Positions 8,771-17,419 of a DNA stretch of 64,000 nucleotides are shown here, piece by piece (the first letter of the stretch is position 1; every line of letters starts with the position of its first letter). The notes beneath the pieces were generated by a model, which was not told the origin of the DNA, did not search any database, and worked only from the letters and a program-made list of their open reading frames with translations. Both the position numbers and the translations under genes were made by a program. Source of the DNA: CALUTH01 sp964452495 (lineage in GTDB: Bacteria; Cyanobacteriota; Vampirovibrionia; Gastranaerophilales; Gastranaerophilaceae); assembly GCA_964452495.1 (NCBI GenBank), contig CAYVMC010000003.1, forward strand, positions 1 through 64,000. Direction: 5' to 3'.

Positions 8771-8841
8771 CTCGTTGCCTAAAATATAAATATACTATAT
8801 AATTATTTTATAATAAACAAATTATATGGAAAGTTTCACTA

Positions 8842-9786
8842 GTGGAAAATACAAATCCTGAGAAGAAAGAGTCTTATGCAATTGATAACGATGATATAGA
8901 TATACGGCTTATTCAGCGTCAGATTGCTAATGTAATGATTCAGACGCCTAAATCCCCAAGGGGAGAAGACAAGGGGACAGCCAACAATACAGATAATCAT
9001 TCCGATTCAGAAGAAGATAATAAATCAACCTCAACAATTGTACCTCCCCTATTAAAAGGTAATATTTCTCATAAACAACCCCAAAATATGAGTAATAATG
9101 ATTCACTTGATGTGAATGAAATTATGGATATGAGTAATAATGACGTATCTTTTGATTTGCTGGATCAACTTACCAAACGCATAACAGCTGAAATGGAGAC
9201 TAATACACCTGAAACCGCAGGTGAATACGAAACAGAAGAGGAAATAGAAGAAGAAATAAACAGCCTTGAACAACCTGATGAAAATGAAGAAAATATTAAT
9301 CGGTTAGAAATCAATGAAGAACTGCTGGAAGAAGAAATCATCAATCAAGAAAATGAAAAAACTATAGTAACTGAACAGATTTGTGAGTATCCTATCAATA
9401 ATTTTGATACGGAATATATGCAAACCTTAGATTATTTAGAAGGTGACAAACGATATAAAAAATTTGTTATTTATATAGATGAGGAAAATGTTGACTATAT
9501 CACATCACTTTCCATACAAGAACGTAAGGATATAATTAACAGCATATTACGAGAACAGGATGATGAAAGAATTTCAAAACGAGAAGATGCCAGAAGAAAA
9601 AAACTTATCACACATCTATTAATCGGAATAATTACTTTTGTTGTTTGCATTCCACTATTATATACACTTGTAAACAAGTGTATGGAAGCAACTATAGCAA
9701 ATTATAAACGTTCGCAATACAACTTTGAAATACTCTATAAAGAACGCGGAAAAATTAAATCCACCCAAACACAACCCAAACATTAA
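8842..9786 (+). CDS. Acidic protein with one C-terminal membrane helix
   Basis: The 314-residue protein begins with GTG. Residues 1–190 are a disordered, strongly acidic, Asn/Glu/Asp-rich region (runs such as EEEIEEEINSLE). A small ordered segment follows (about 195–245, including KRYKKFVIYIDEENVDYI), then a basic patch (SKREDARRKK) and one membrane helix (about 254–276). By the positive-inside rule the acidic part is cytoplasmic. I do not recognise the family. The GTG is chosen because no in-frame ATG exists upstream and GGAAAG lies about 8 bases before it. The 3' end overlaps the convergent phosphoesterase by 4 bp. Confidence 0.6.
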   Translation: MENTNPEKKESYAIDNDDIDIRLIQRQIANVMIQTPKSPRGEDKGTANNTDNHSDSEEDNKSTSTIVPPLLKGNISHKQPQNMSNNDSLDVNEIMDMSNNDVSFDLLDQLTKRITAEMETNTPETAGEYETEEEIEEEINSLEQPDENEENINRLEINEELLEEEIINQENEKTIVTEQICEYPINNFDTEYMQTLDYLEGDKRYKKFVIYIDEENVDYITSLSIQERKDIINSILREQDDERISKREDARRKKLITHLLIGIITFVVCIPLLYTLVNKCMEATIANYKRSQYNFEILYKERGKIKSTQTQPKH

Positions 9787-10526
9787 ACATGTCTTTTGTC
9801 AGGGGTTAATAAAATATCAGCAATAGTTCCCGCTCCTTCAAAAGCTCTTGCTCGCATTATTTCGGCAGCCTTTTCGTTATCATAATTGACAAAATGGTGT
9901 TGAATAATAAACTTTCCATCATTCAGCTCAAGCGTAAGATAACATGCCTGCGGTTTTTCAGTAAACGGTCTGCCGACAGAACCTGCATTGATTACGGTTT
10001 TCTTTGACACTGTTTGAAAACCGCACGGGATATGTGTATGCCCGCATAAAATAATGTCAGCATCAGTATCTTTAATTATTTCTTCCAGTTTCTCAAGCGG
10101 TGTATCAGGTAATATATCTTCATTATTCTTTCTTGGAGAGCCGTGTACAAGTAAAAGCTTTAATCCTTCAAATTGAAGGTTCAATTGATTTGGTAATGAA
10201 CGTAAGAAATCTTTTTGACGCCAATTTAAAAGTTCTACATCGTCTTTAAGCGCATTTGCCATCATCGGATACTTAGATTTCATTGCATTATAAATACCAT
10301 CATCATATTCAGCTATTAATTTGTCAGTATTTCCTTGAATTAGAATATATTCCTGCTCTTCTTTTGCATTAATAAACCAGTCAACTGTTTCAGCAGGTTC
10401 CGGTCCAGCCATTGCATAATCCCCTAGACCAATTACTTTATCACACTTGTTAAGCTTTATATGTTTAACAACAGCTCTCAATGCCTGCATATTACCATGG
10501 ATGTCCGATATAACAGCAATTTTCAT
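9783..10526 (-). CDS. YfcE/MJ0936-type metallophosphoesterase
   Basis: This 247-residue cytoplasmic calcineurin-like phosphodiesterase carries all metal-binding blocks: SDIHGN, GLGDYA, GNTD, VHGSP and CGHTHIP. Family members hydrolyse phosphodiesters (bis-pNPP in vitro) with two Mn/Fe ions; the natural substrate is unknown. Of two close ATGs, the second (10526, MKIAVISDIHG) is better spaced from GAGAG. It is transcribed away from ispG, with a 41-bp divergent spacer. Confidence 0.85.
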   Translation of the reverse strand: MKIAVISDIHGNMQALRAVVKHIKLNKCDKVIGLGDYAMAGPEPAETVDWFINAKEEQEYILIQGNTDKLIAEYDDGIYNAMKSKYPMMANALKDDVELLNWRQKDFLRSLPNQLNLQFEGLKLLLVHGSPRKNNEDILPDTPLEKLEEIIKDTDADIILCGHTHIPCGFQTVSKKTVINAGSVGRPFTEKPQACYLTLELNDGKFIIQHHFVNYDNEKAAEIMRARAFEGAGTIADILLTPDKRHV

Positions 10527-10555
10527 ATTCATATCTCTCTTTTACTTTATTGTAA

Positions 10556-10561
10556 TATAAT
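10556..10561 (+). promoter_or_regulatory. -10 box abutting the ispG ATG
   Basis: A perfect TATAAT lies at 10556–10561, six bases before the ATG at 10568. No Shine-Dalgarno is present and the gap is pure A/T. The -35 region is weak. The geometry predicts a leaderless ispG transcript. Confidence 0.5.
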
Positions 10562-10567
10562 TATTAT

Positions 10568-11623
10568 ATGATAAAAAGACGAAAAACAAAACAGATTACT
10601 ATTGGTAATGTGAAAATAGGTTCAGATGCGCCGGTATCTGTGCAATCCATGTGTAATACAGATACAAGAGATGTTAATGCAACACTAAGACAAATTGATG
10701 AATTATCAGAACACGGATGCGAATTAATCAGATTAGCTGTTCTTAATAAAGATGCTGCCACTTGTATAGGGAGTATTACAAAAAAAAGTAAAATTCCCGT
10801 AATTGCAGATATTCACTTTGATTACAGACTGGCAATACAATGTATTGAGCATGGGGTTTCAGCTCTAAGAATAAACCCAGGAAACATCGGCAGAGGTGAA
10901 AATGTTGAAAAAGTTGTCAAACTTGCAAAGACAAATAATATACCAATTAGAATAGGTATTAATAGCGGTTCGTTAGAAAAACATCTGGAAAACCTTGATA
11001 TTCCGCTAGAAGAGAAAATGCTTCAAAGTGCAATGGGACATATAAAAATCTTAGAGGATTTAAATTTTGATTTAATAAAAGTTTCATTAAAATCTTCAGA
11101 TGTACAAACAACTATAAAAGCATACCGTTTACTGTCTGAAAAATGTGATTATCCGCTGCATTTAGGTGTTACAGAAGCAGGTACACTTAAATCTGGATTA
11201 ATAAAATCATCAATAGCACTGGGAACATTACTTTGGGACGGTATAGGAGATACAATAAGAGTATCATTAACAGAAAATCCTCTAGAAGAAGTAGATGCAG
11301 CCTGGGGAATATTGAAATCATTAGGTTTGAGGCAACGAGGAGTTAATTTTATATCCTGCCCTACCTGCGGAAGAACACAAATTGATTTAATTACACTTGC
11401 AAAACAGGTAGAAGAACGTTTTAAAGGGCTTAATATTCCAATAACTATAGCGACTATGGGCTGTCCTGTAAATGGCCCAGGAGAAGCTAAACATGCAGAT
11501 TTTGGCATTGCAGGAGGAATCGGAGAAGGATACATTTTTCGTAAAGGAGAAATTATAGCACGTGTTGATGAAAAAGACTTGATTAATACGTTAGAAAATA
11601 TTATAATGGAAGTATATAAGTAA
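10568..11623 (+). CDS. ispG: 4-hydroxy-3-methylbut-2-en-1-yl diphosphate synthase
   Basis: This 351-residue enzyme of the MEP isoprenoid pathway reductively converts MEcPP to HMBPP using a [4Fe-4S] cluster. The N-terminal TIM barrel contains VQSMCNTDTRD and ADIHFDYRLA. The C-terminal cluster domain has SCPTCGRTQID (two Cys ligands) and TMGCPVNGPGEA (third Cys). Length fits the short bacterial two-domain form. It shows that the organism makes isoprenoids by the MEP route. Translation appears to start without a ribosome-binding site. Confidence 0.95.
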   Translation: MIKRRKTKQITIGNVKIGSDAPVSVQSMCNTDTRDVNATLRQIDELSEHGCELIRLAVLNKDAATCIGSITKKSKIPVIADIHFDYRLAIQCIEHGVSALRINPGNIGRGENVEKVVKLAKTNNIPIRIGINSGSLEKHLENLDIPLEEKMLQSAMGHIKILEDLNFDLIKVSLKSSDVQTTIKAYRLLSEKCDYPLHLGVTEAGTLKSGLIKSSIALGTLLWDGIGDTIRVSLTENPLEEVDAAWGILKSLGLRQRGVNFISCPTCGRTQIDLITLAKQVEERFKGLNIPITIATMGCPVNGPGEAKHADFGIAGGIGEGYIFRKGEIIARVDEKDLINTLENIIMEVYK

Positions 11624-11654
11624 GAGATAGTTTTTGAAAAATAGAATGGGTGTT

Positions 11655-11972
11655 ATGAAAAAATTTGTATTATTAGCAGTTTTTGCATTATTAAGTACGG
11701 GTTTTGCGAAAGCAGAAATTTCTCCCGATGAGTTAATTGACCCGAGTTTCGTTATGAATAACGGTTATTCAATTACGACAGCAGCAGACATACTTATCAT
11801 GGATGCGCGTGCAAACGGAGTTCAACCTACCAATATTGAAGATAAACCATATTACAGTAATCCGTTTGTAAAAGCAGTAAGAAGTGTATTTATTTATCTT
11901 GATCCTGCATTAGAAGATGATGCTCGATATCACCATGATATTAAATTCACGCCACAAACTTATGACTTATAA
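11655..11972 (+). CDS. Small exported protein, unknown function
   Basis: This 105-residue protein has a clear signal peptide (MKKFVLLAVFALLSTGFAKA, cleavage after AKA at residue 20) and a mature part of about 85 residues that is acidic and Asp/Tyr/Pro-containing, with no cysteine or catalytic motif. The start at 11655 gives the canonical signal peptide; in-frame ATG 11646 and TTG 11634 are poorer. It lies 31 bases after ispG and is probably co-transcribed with it. An AT-only hairpin (11966–11984) spans its stop codon and that of the convergent XRE gene. Confidence 0.65.
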   Translation: MKKFVLLAVFALLSTGFAKAEISPDELIDPSFVMNNGYSITTAADILIMDARANGVQPTNIEDKPYYSNPFVKAVRSVFIYLDPALEDDARYHHDIKFTPQTYDL

Positions 11973-11977
11973 TTTAT

Positions 11978-12529
11978 TTATAAGAGATATTTTTTGGCAC
12001 AACTAAACATAGTCTTGATAAGTTCCGCGTTTGAGTATATATTCATACCGGAACTTTCAAGTACCTGTTTTAAACGTTTTTCCCACAGGCTATACGTTTC
12101 TTCATCCGACAAACCTAGCGTTGTACATATTAGTTTGAGTTCTTTATAATCAATTGGTATCGGTAACGCTCCCCGAAGAATATCAACAATTTGAATACGC
12201 TTTTTTCTCGGAAAAGCTTTAAGAAAAGTGACGGTATCTATTTTCTTGTCTGCTATTGTATTTCTTAGAAATTCAGTCGTTTCATCAACAAGAATTGGTT
12301 CTTGAGGGATTTTATATTCAATAAACTCTTCAGGTGCAATACCCATTACGGTGGCAATACGTTCTAATGTGGTACTTCTTGTAGAAAATGGTATTGTTTC
12401 ATCTATCAGGTTATAAACATATGATAGAGTTACACCTATCATTTCTGCAAAATCTTTTTTGTGAAGATTTTTTTCTTCTAAAAATTTTGCAACTTTATAT
12501 GAACTTTTTTGTTTAGTAGTTTCTTTCAT
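11978..12529 (-). CDS. XRE-family transcriptional regulator
   Basis: The 183-residue protein has an N-terminal Cro/C1-type helix-turn-helix (about 10–68; KKDFAEMIGVTLSYVYNLID is the HTH core) followed by a helical C-terminal region of about 110 residues without a recognisable ligand domain. AGGAG precedes the start. It is divergent from pth. The target is unknown; autoregulation from the 119-bp pth spacer is plausible. Confidence 0.8.
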   Translation of the reverse strand: MKETTKQKSSYKVAKFLEEKNLHKKDFAEMIGVTLSYVYNLIDETIPFSTRSTTLERIATVMGIAPEEFIEYKIPQEPILVDETTEFLRNTIADKKIDTVTFLKAFPRKKRIQIVDILRGALPIPIDYKELKLICTTLGLSDEETYSLWEKRLKQVLESSGMNIYSNAELIKTMFSCAKKYLL

Positions 12530-12648
12530 TTTTTAACCTCTCCTGATATAAAATAAAATTATTAAGCTTTTTTTATAATCACAACCCGGTGAGTCAATAC
12601 GGTAATATTTATTTGTTGTAAAATTATATATATAAGGAAGAAAAAAAA

Positions 12649-13206
12649 ATGAAACTGATAGCAGGCTTGGGGAATATCGGCAATAATTACCTTTTTACAC
12701 GCCATAATGCTGGATTTATGATTGTTGATAAATTTGTGCTTAATAACTCAGCCTCCTTTAAAGAGGTTCCTAAATTACGTTCGTTTATTGCCAGTGTGAA
12801 AACAAGTGATGAGGACTACATAGTAATAAAACCAACTACTTTTATGAACCTTTCGGGAGAGGCATTACAACTTGTTATGAATTATTATAAAATTCCAATT
12901 ACAGATATTCTTGTAATTTATGATGATATTTCACTTGATACAGGGGTAATACGTTATCGTGTAAACGGCAGTGATGGCGGGCATAACGGAATTAAGTCAA
13001 TTATTAAAAATCTTGGAACAAAAGACTTTGCACGATTAAAAATTGGTATAGGTCCGCAGCACAATCTGCCTTCGGAGGTTTATGTATTACAAAAATTTAC
13101 TGAAGATGACTTAAAATTACTTAAGCCTGCACTTGACAAATCGGTAGAATCCATTGATTATTATTTTAAGAATGGAATTTCCAAAACGCAAAATTTATAC
13201 AATTAA
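12649..13206 (+). CDS. pth: Peptidyl-tRNA hydrolase
   Basis: This 185-residue enzyme recycles peptidyl-tRNA that has dropped off ribosomes. The conserved elements are present: GLGNIGNNYLFTRHNAGF with catalytic His19, KPTTFMNLSGEAL with the substrate-binding Asn, IYDDISLDTG with the catalytic Asp, and GSDGGHNGIKSI. AAGGAAG precedes ATG 12649. The next gene follows after 12 bases, so it shares a transcript with the TPR protein. Confidence 0.95.
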   Translation: MKLIAGLGNIGNNYLFTRHNAGFMIVDKFVLNNSASFKEVPKLRSFIASVKTSDEDYIVIKPTTFMNLSGEALQLVMNYYKIPITDILVIYDDISLDTGVIRYRVNGSDGGHNGIKSIIKNLGTKDFARLKIGIGPQHNLPSEVYVLQKFTEDDLKLLKPALDKSVESIDYYFKNGISKTQNLYN

Positions 13207-13218
13207 ACGGGAGAATAT

Positions 13219-14508
13219 ATGAGTATCGCAGAACAATACGAAGAAGAAGAAAAGTACGCGGAGGCATACCTGGAATACAAGAAGCAGTTGTCACATAATG
13301 CCAATAATATTGATTTATTGACACATCTCGGACATCTTGCTTTAATGCTTGATAAAACGGAAGATGCTATATCTTATTACTTAAAGATAATTTCTATTGA
13401 TAATACAAATACAATGGCTCACGAACAGTTAATGAGTATTTACGAGCATACTGACCGATTTAAGTATTATGTATACAGAGGGAATCTAAATATCCTGCAA
13501 AGTCATTATACATACGCTTTAAATGATTACAAAAAAGCAGTTGATGTCGCCGGCGGAGATGAGGATAAAATTATTACCGCAAGAATGGTCTTAGGCAGTA
13601 TTTATGAACAAATTGATAAACCTGAAAAGGCTATTGACGAATACATACAGGTAATTGACCACGGCGCAGAAGATATTTACACATATATAAAACTTGCAGA
13701 GCTTTATATAAAAACAGATTACTTACAAGGAGCAATTGATACACTAGAAAAAGCCAGAGCTAAAAGGATTGAAGGTGCAGATGAACCGCTTGCAGGTTAT
13801 TATATTAAAGCCTCAATGCCAGACAAAGCTCTTGAAGTGACAAAAGACCAGCTTACAAAAATTAGAGCTTATATGGATATGGAAGAAAACGAAAAAGCGT
13901 ATGAACTGCTACAATCACTTGATGATAAGTCAAAAAACACATCTCAATACTATGCTCTTCTTGCACAGTACTACTTCCAGAAAAATATGCTTGACGAAGC
14001 TTTGGAAACAGTCAATGAGTATGAAAAACTCAATTATAATTCACCTCTTGTTTATCAAATGAGAGCATTAATTTATGAAAAGAAAGAAAATTATTTTCAA
14101 GAACACGTTAACTGGGCCAAGTATAATCTTGCAAAAGGTGAAAAAGATGTTGCTATCAGTGAATATTTAAATGCGTACCAAATAAATGATAAAAATATTC
14201 AGGTCGTTGAGGCTCTGGCATTTTTAAATGAGGAAACAGGGGATAATAATAAAGCAAGTGAGTTTTTTGAAGAACTCCTTGAACTGGAACCAAAGAATAA
14301 AACAGCACTAGAAAAACTAGCAAAATTCAGGGATTTCATTGGAGATTATGAAGGTGCCATTGAATATATGGAACGCCTGCAGAAAATTGATCCCCAAAAT
14401 CAGTATGTTGCCCTCAATCTTGATAAGTTTAAAGAAAAAGTTGAAAATGCAGGCAATATAATGTATTTCTTTAAAAATATTTTAAAAAAGATTGGCTTAG
14501 GGGAATAA
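13219..14508 (+). CDS. Tetratricopeptide-repeat protein
   Basis: This 429-residue soluble protein is built of about ten TPR units from residue 5 to 405, with typical W/L-G-Y-A-P spacing (AEAYLEYKKQLSHN, EDAISYYLKIISIDNTN, KAIDEYIQVIDHGAED, DEALETVNEYEKLNYNS). There is no signal peptide or membrane helix, so it is probably a cytoplasmic scaffold. GGGAG precedes the start and it sits in an operon with pth. Partners are unknown. Confidence 0.85.
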   Translation: MSIAEQYEEEEKYAEAYLEYKKQLSHNANNIDLLTHLGHLALMLDKTEDAISYYLKIISIDNTNTMAHEQLMSIYEHTDRFKYYVYRGNLNILQSHYTYALNDYKKAVDVAGGDEDKIITARMVLGSIYEQIDKPEKAIDEYIQVIDHGAEDIYTYIKLAELYIKTDYLQGAIDTLEKARAKRIEGADEPLAGYYIKASMPDKALEVTKDQLTKIRAYMDMEENEKAYELLQSLDDKSKNTSQYYALLAQYYFQKNMLDEALETVNEYEKLNYNSPLVYQMRALIYEKKENYFQEHVNWAKYNLAKGEKDVAISEYLNAYQINDKNIQVVEALAFLNEETGDNNKASEFFEELLELEPKNKTALEKLAKFRDFIGDYEGAIEYMERLQKIDPQNQYVALNLDKFKEKVENAGNIMYFFKNILKKIGLGE

Positions 14509-14641
14509 ATAAGTTTTGTAAGCTTTTTCAGAACAGTGTATGTGTTTTTGTAAATTATGAGAGTGCTTATCTGCGAAGGGCAGTTTGAATCTTATCTAAT
14601 TTATCAAGCAATTTTTTCTTTCCCAAATACTTTACTATATT

Positions 14642-15514
14642 ATGGGAATTAATTTTAATCCAAATATTGGAATTCGGCAAATAGCACCTGCTGCATTACA
14701 GAACGAAAAATTTTCTACAGTTAAACAAACCCAGCCGGACACTTTTGTGCGGACAGATAACTCTGCAAAGTATCTTGAACGTATTGAAGAGTTATTTCCA
14801 TATGGAGAATTAAAAGATATTTATAAAGATATGTGCAAAGAATTGGAACTGGATTATCCACCAACGCTCGTTTTTGAGACCGGCGAGGCGGGAGAAACCG
14901 GCGGCGGATATTATTTTGAATCCAATAAAATAACTCTAAATATTAATGATATTTTATCCTCCAATTATAAAATTATGGGTGTTAAAGACGGACAAAAAGA
15001 AACTCTTTTTGACCACAAAACTATGACACCGCTATTTATTAAAAAAGCCATTGCAGGGCTTATAGTTAAAAACCCGCAAAACGCAATACTAAAAGGTTAT
15101 GATGAACTTATTGCAGAACCTGTTACAGATGAAGAGCAGCGTAAACTTTTTCTCATGAAACTTCGCCATGAGTTAGTACATGCGAGACAGCACATGATTA
15201 TGCGTCAGACAGAAGATATTGGCTCCAAAGCAATAATTAAAGCATGGCAGCATTTTCCTCCAGGCGGCGGCACATTCAAATATATTACTGACCAGCTGGT
15301 AAATTCATATTATCAAAACTCCTGCTGGGCAGACAAACCAGATGAAATAAAGTATAAAAAGCATTCTCCTGAAGGTGAATATGCAGCAAAATGTCTTGCT
15401 TCAATTCAAAACTACCCGCCGGTAACTTCGCCCTTATATAATTTAAACTTCATAGAAGTAGAGGCATACAAAAGCTCAAGTGACTATATTATTGAAAAAT
15501 ACGGCAACTGGTAA
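14642..15514 (+). CDS. Orphan protein with a zinc-protease-like HELVH motif
   Basis: This 290-residue protein has an N-terminal Asn/Gln-rich segment (about 1–40) like other orphans in this window and then a helical domain. HELVH at 176–180 matches the gluzincin HExxH motif, and FIEVEAYKSS near residue 275 could supply a third Glu ligand. Two of those ligands are visible; catalysis is inferred. No signal peptide is present. There is no Shine-Dalgarno before 14642; a 31-codon upstream frame (14557–14652) overlaps the start and might couple translation. The overall family is not recognised. Confidence 0.6.
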   Translation: MGINFNPNIGIRQIAPAALQNEKFSTVKQTQPDTFVRTDNSAKYLERIEELFPYGELKDIYKDMCKELELDYPPTLVFETGEAGETGGGYYFESNKITLNINDILSSNYKIMGVKDGQKETLFDHKTMTPLFIKKAIAGLIVKNPQNAILKGYDELIAEPVTDEEQRKLFLMKLRHELVHARQHMIMRQTEDIGSKAIIKAWQHFPPGGGTFKYITDQLVNSYYQNSCWADKPDEIKYKKHSPEGEYAAKCLASIQNYPPVTSPLYNLNFIEVEAYKSSSDYIIEKYGNW

Positions 15515-15523
15515 ATTAAAATA

Positions 15524-15949
15524 TTAAAGCGTATTAGGTGCATCCATTATTGAGCTTTCATCAACAACCATATCTTCGTCATCAATGTCTTCTTCGCTAT
15601 TATCATCAAAACTTTCCAGCACCATTTGAGCCATCTCTTTAGCAATAATGGAACGTGTATTTTCAGGACAATTTTGAAGCAGACTTATTGCTGTTCTTAG
15701 TGTCGCATCTATATCATACCAGCGTTCATGTTTTGTACGTTTTAATCCGTCTTTCGTTGCAGAAATGATTTCATCAACAGAAGAAAACTCACTATCAGAA
15801 AGGTTGTGTTCCGTAATAATTTTTATCAAGTTAAGTGCTATTTTAATTTGTGACTCATCATCAGTATCTTTTAAAGTTTGCATTGCCTGCGATAAAACAG
15901 GATCTCTGTCATACCACCGTCTTGTATCTCTGTCATTAGTTTCGGTCAT
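15524..15949 (-). CDS. Acidic protein with two RWYD repeats
   Basis: This 141-residue cytoplasmic protein contains an internal duplication: RRWYDRDPVLSQAMQTL at about 10–26 and ERWYDIDATLRTAISLL at about 78–94, each followed by a helical stretch of about 45 residues, then an acidic tail (DDNSEEDIDDED). The R-W-Y-D-x-D-x-x-(L/V) signature is conserved between copies and is the likely functional surface. AGGAGG precedes the ATG. Function is unknown to me. Confidence 0.65.
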   Translation of the reverse strand: MTETNDRDTRRWYDRDPVLSQAMQTLKDTDDESQIKIALNLIKIITEHNLSDSEFSSVDEIISATKDGLKRTKHERWYDIDATLRTAISLLQNCPENTRSIIAKEMAQMVLESFDDNSEEDIDDEDMVVDESSIMDAPNTL

Positions 15950-16090
15950 ACAACCTCCTCAAAAACAATCTAAAACCTTAGTATAGCTATTGTACAATAT
16001 TTTTTTTAGTTTGTAAATTATTTATATTCGAGGTAAAATTAAAAATGCATTAGCCAGAGTCATTTAACCTAAAATAATTGGAGATATATT

Positions 16091-17104
16091 ATGCTTATTA
16101 TAATGAAACAAAAAGCTTCACAAGAAAGTATCGATAAGGTTATAGAATATATTAAAAAACGGGGCTTTGAGGCGCATGTATCAAATGGTGAGCTGCATAC
16201 AGTAATAGGTGCTGTTGGTAATAAAATTATAGATAAGCGGGATATAGAATTACTTGAAGGCGTAGAGGAAGTAGTAAGAATATCAACAGGTTTTAAACTG
16301 ACAAGTCGTGTATTTCAGTCTGAAGATACTGTTATAGAAGTAAACGGTATAAAATTTGGAGGTAATTATACAGGACTTATTGCAGGTCCATGTACAGTAG
16401 AGTCTTATGATCAGGTTGATAAAACGGCGGAAGCTCTTGAAAAATCAAACGTAAAAATATTAAGAGGCGGAGCTTTTAAACCAAGAACATCACCATACGC
16501 TTTTCAGGGACTGGGTGAAGAAGGCTTAAAAATCATAAGAAGTGTTGCCAATAATCATAATATGGCTGTGACTTCAGAGATAATGGAAATATCTCAAATT
16601 CCTATGTTCCTTAAGTATGTAGATATACTGCAAATCGGTGCAAGGAACATGCAAAACTATAATCTTTTAAAAGAAATTGGCAAGCTAAGTAAACCTGTTG
16701 TTCTAAAACGCGGTTTATCTTCAACATTTGAAGAATGGCTTTTGTCTGCTGAATATATTATGTCGGAAGGTAATCGACAGGTAATTCTCTGCGAACGAGG
16801 AATAAGAACTTTTGAACGCTATACAAGAAATACTCTAGATTTGTCTGCTATTCCTGTGATTAAAAAATTAAGCCACCTACCTGTTATTATTGATCCATCA
16901 CACGGTACGGGCTTAAGAGATAAAGTAGCTCCTATGTCACGTGCAGCAGTTGCAGCAGGATGTGACGGTTTAATTATAGAAGTACATTATGATGCAGATA
17001 ATGCACTATGCGATGGAGCTCAATCGCTTTATCCTGATGAGTATAATAAGTTATATCAAGAAATAAAACAGATTGCGCCTATTATAAATAAAATTGTTCT
17101 ATAA
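16091..17104 (+). CDS. aroF: 3-deoxy-7-phosphoheptulonate synthase (type I-beta, with ferredoxin-like N-terminal domain)
   Basis: This 337-residue DAHP synthase condenses PEP and erythrose-4-phosphate in the first step of the shikimate pathway. Residues 1–70 form the FL/ACT-like regulatory domain (MLIIMKQKASQESIDKVIEYI). The barrel has AGPCTVES, KILRGGAFKPRTSPYAFQG, CERGIRTFERYTRNTLD, PVIIDPSHGTG and DGLIIEVHYDADNALCDGAQ, which include the PEP and metal sites. The N-terminal domain suggests feedback control by an aromatic amino acid or chorismate-pathway product. The start fits the family; GGAGAT lies upstream. Confidence 0.93.
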   Translation: MLIIMKQKASQESIDKVIEYIKKRGFEAHVSNGELHTVIGAVGNKIIDKRDIELLEGVEEVVRISTGFKLTSRVFQSEDTVIEVNGIKFGGNYTGLIAGPCTVESYDQVDKTAEALEKSNVKILRGGAFKPRTSPYAFQGLGEEGLKIIRSVANNHNMAVTSEIMEISQIPMFLKYVDILQIGARNMQNYNLLKEIGKLSKPVVLKRGLSSTFEEWLLSAEYIMSEGNRQVILCERGIRTFERYTRNTLDLSAIPVIKKLSHLPVIIDPSHGTGLRDKVAPMSRAAVAAGCDGLIIEVHYDADNALCDGAQSLYPDEYNKLYQEIKQIAPIINKIVL

Positions 17105-17248
17105 AACTAAAAAGACTAAATTTTGTTACCGGTCTAAATTCGTCTAATGATTGCAGCATTCTGACAAATTTTACTTCGTTACATTCTTTAGTTTGTAACA
17201 ACTTATTTTCAGAACTCGCTTTTTGGGAAAACAATTTATCCTGTCCTA

Positions 17249-17371
17249 CTAATTTTTTTCAGTATTGTTTGCCGGTTTACTTTCTAAGGCCTTAATAATT
17301 TTTCTCCACTTAGAAGAAGTTTTAGCAGAATACCCACTAAACACTGTAGAATTTTCATTTGTAATACGCAT
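17249..17371 (-). CDS. Small 40-residue protein
   Basis: ATG 17371–17369 is preceded by AAGGGG with about 7 bases of spacing and the frame runs 40 codons to TAG. The product is Ser/Asn/Lys-rich; it begins MRITNENSTVFSGYSA and continues KTSSKWRKIIKALE. The FSGYSA stretch after a short polar start resembles the N-terminal tags of other orphans here. It lies 49 bases downstream of the HEFTH gene on the same strand. Function is unknown. Confidence 0.45.
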   Translation of the reverse strand: MRITNENSTVFSGYSAKTSSKWRKIIKALESKPANNTEKN

Positions 17372-17419
17372 ATAGAATCCCCTTGTTCAGCCCCACATTA
17401 TATATTATTTTAGCCAATA

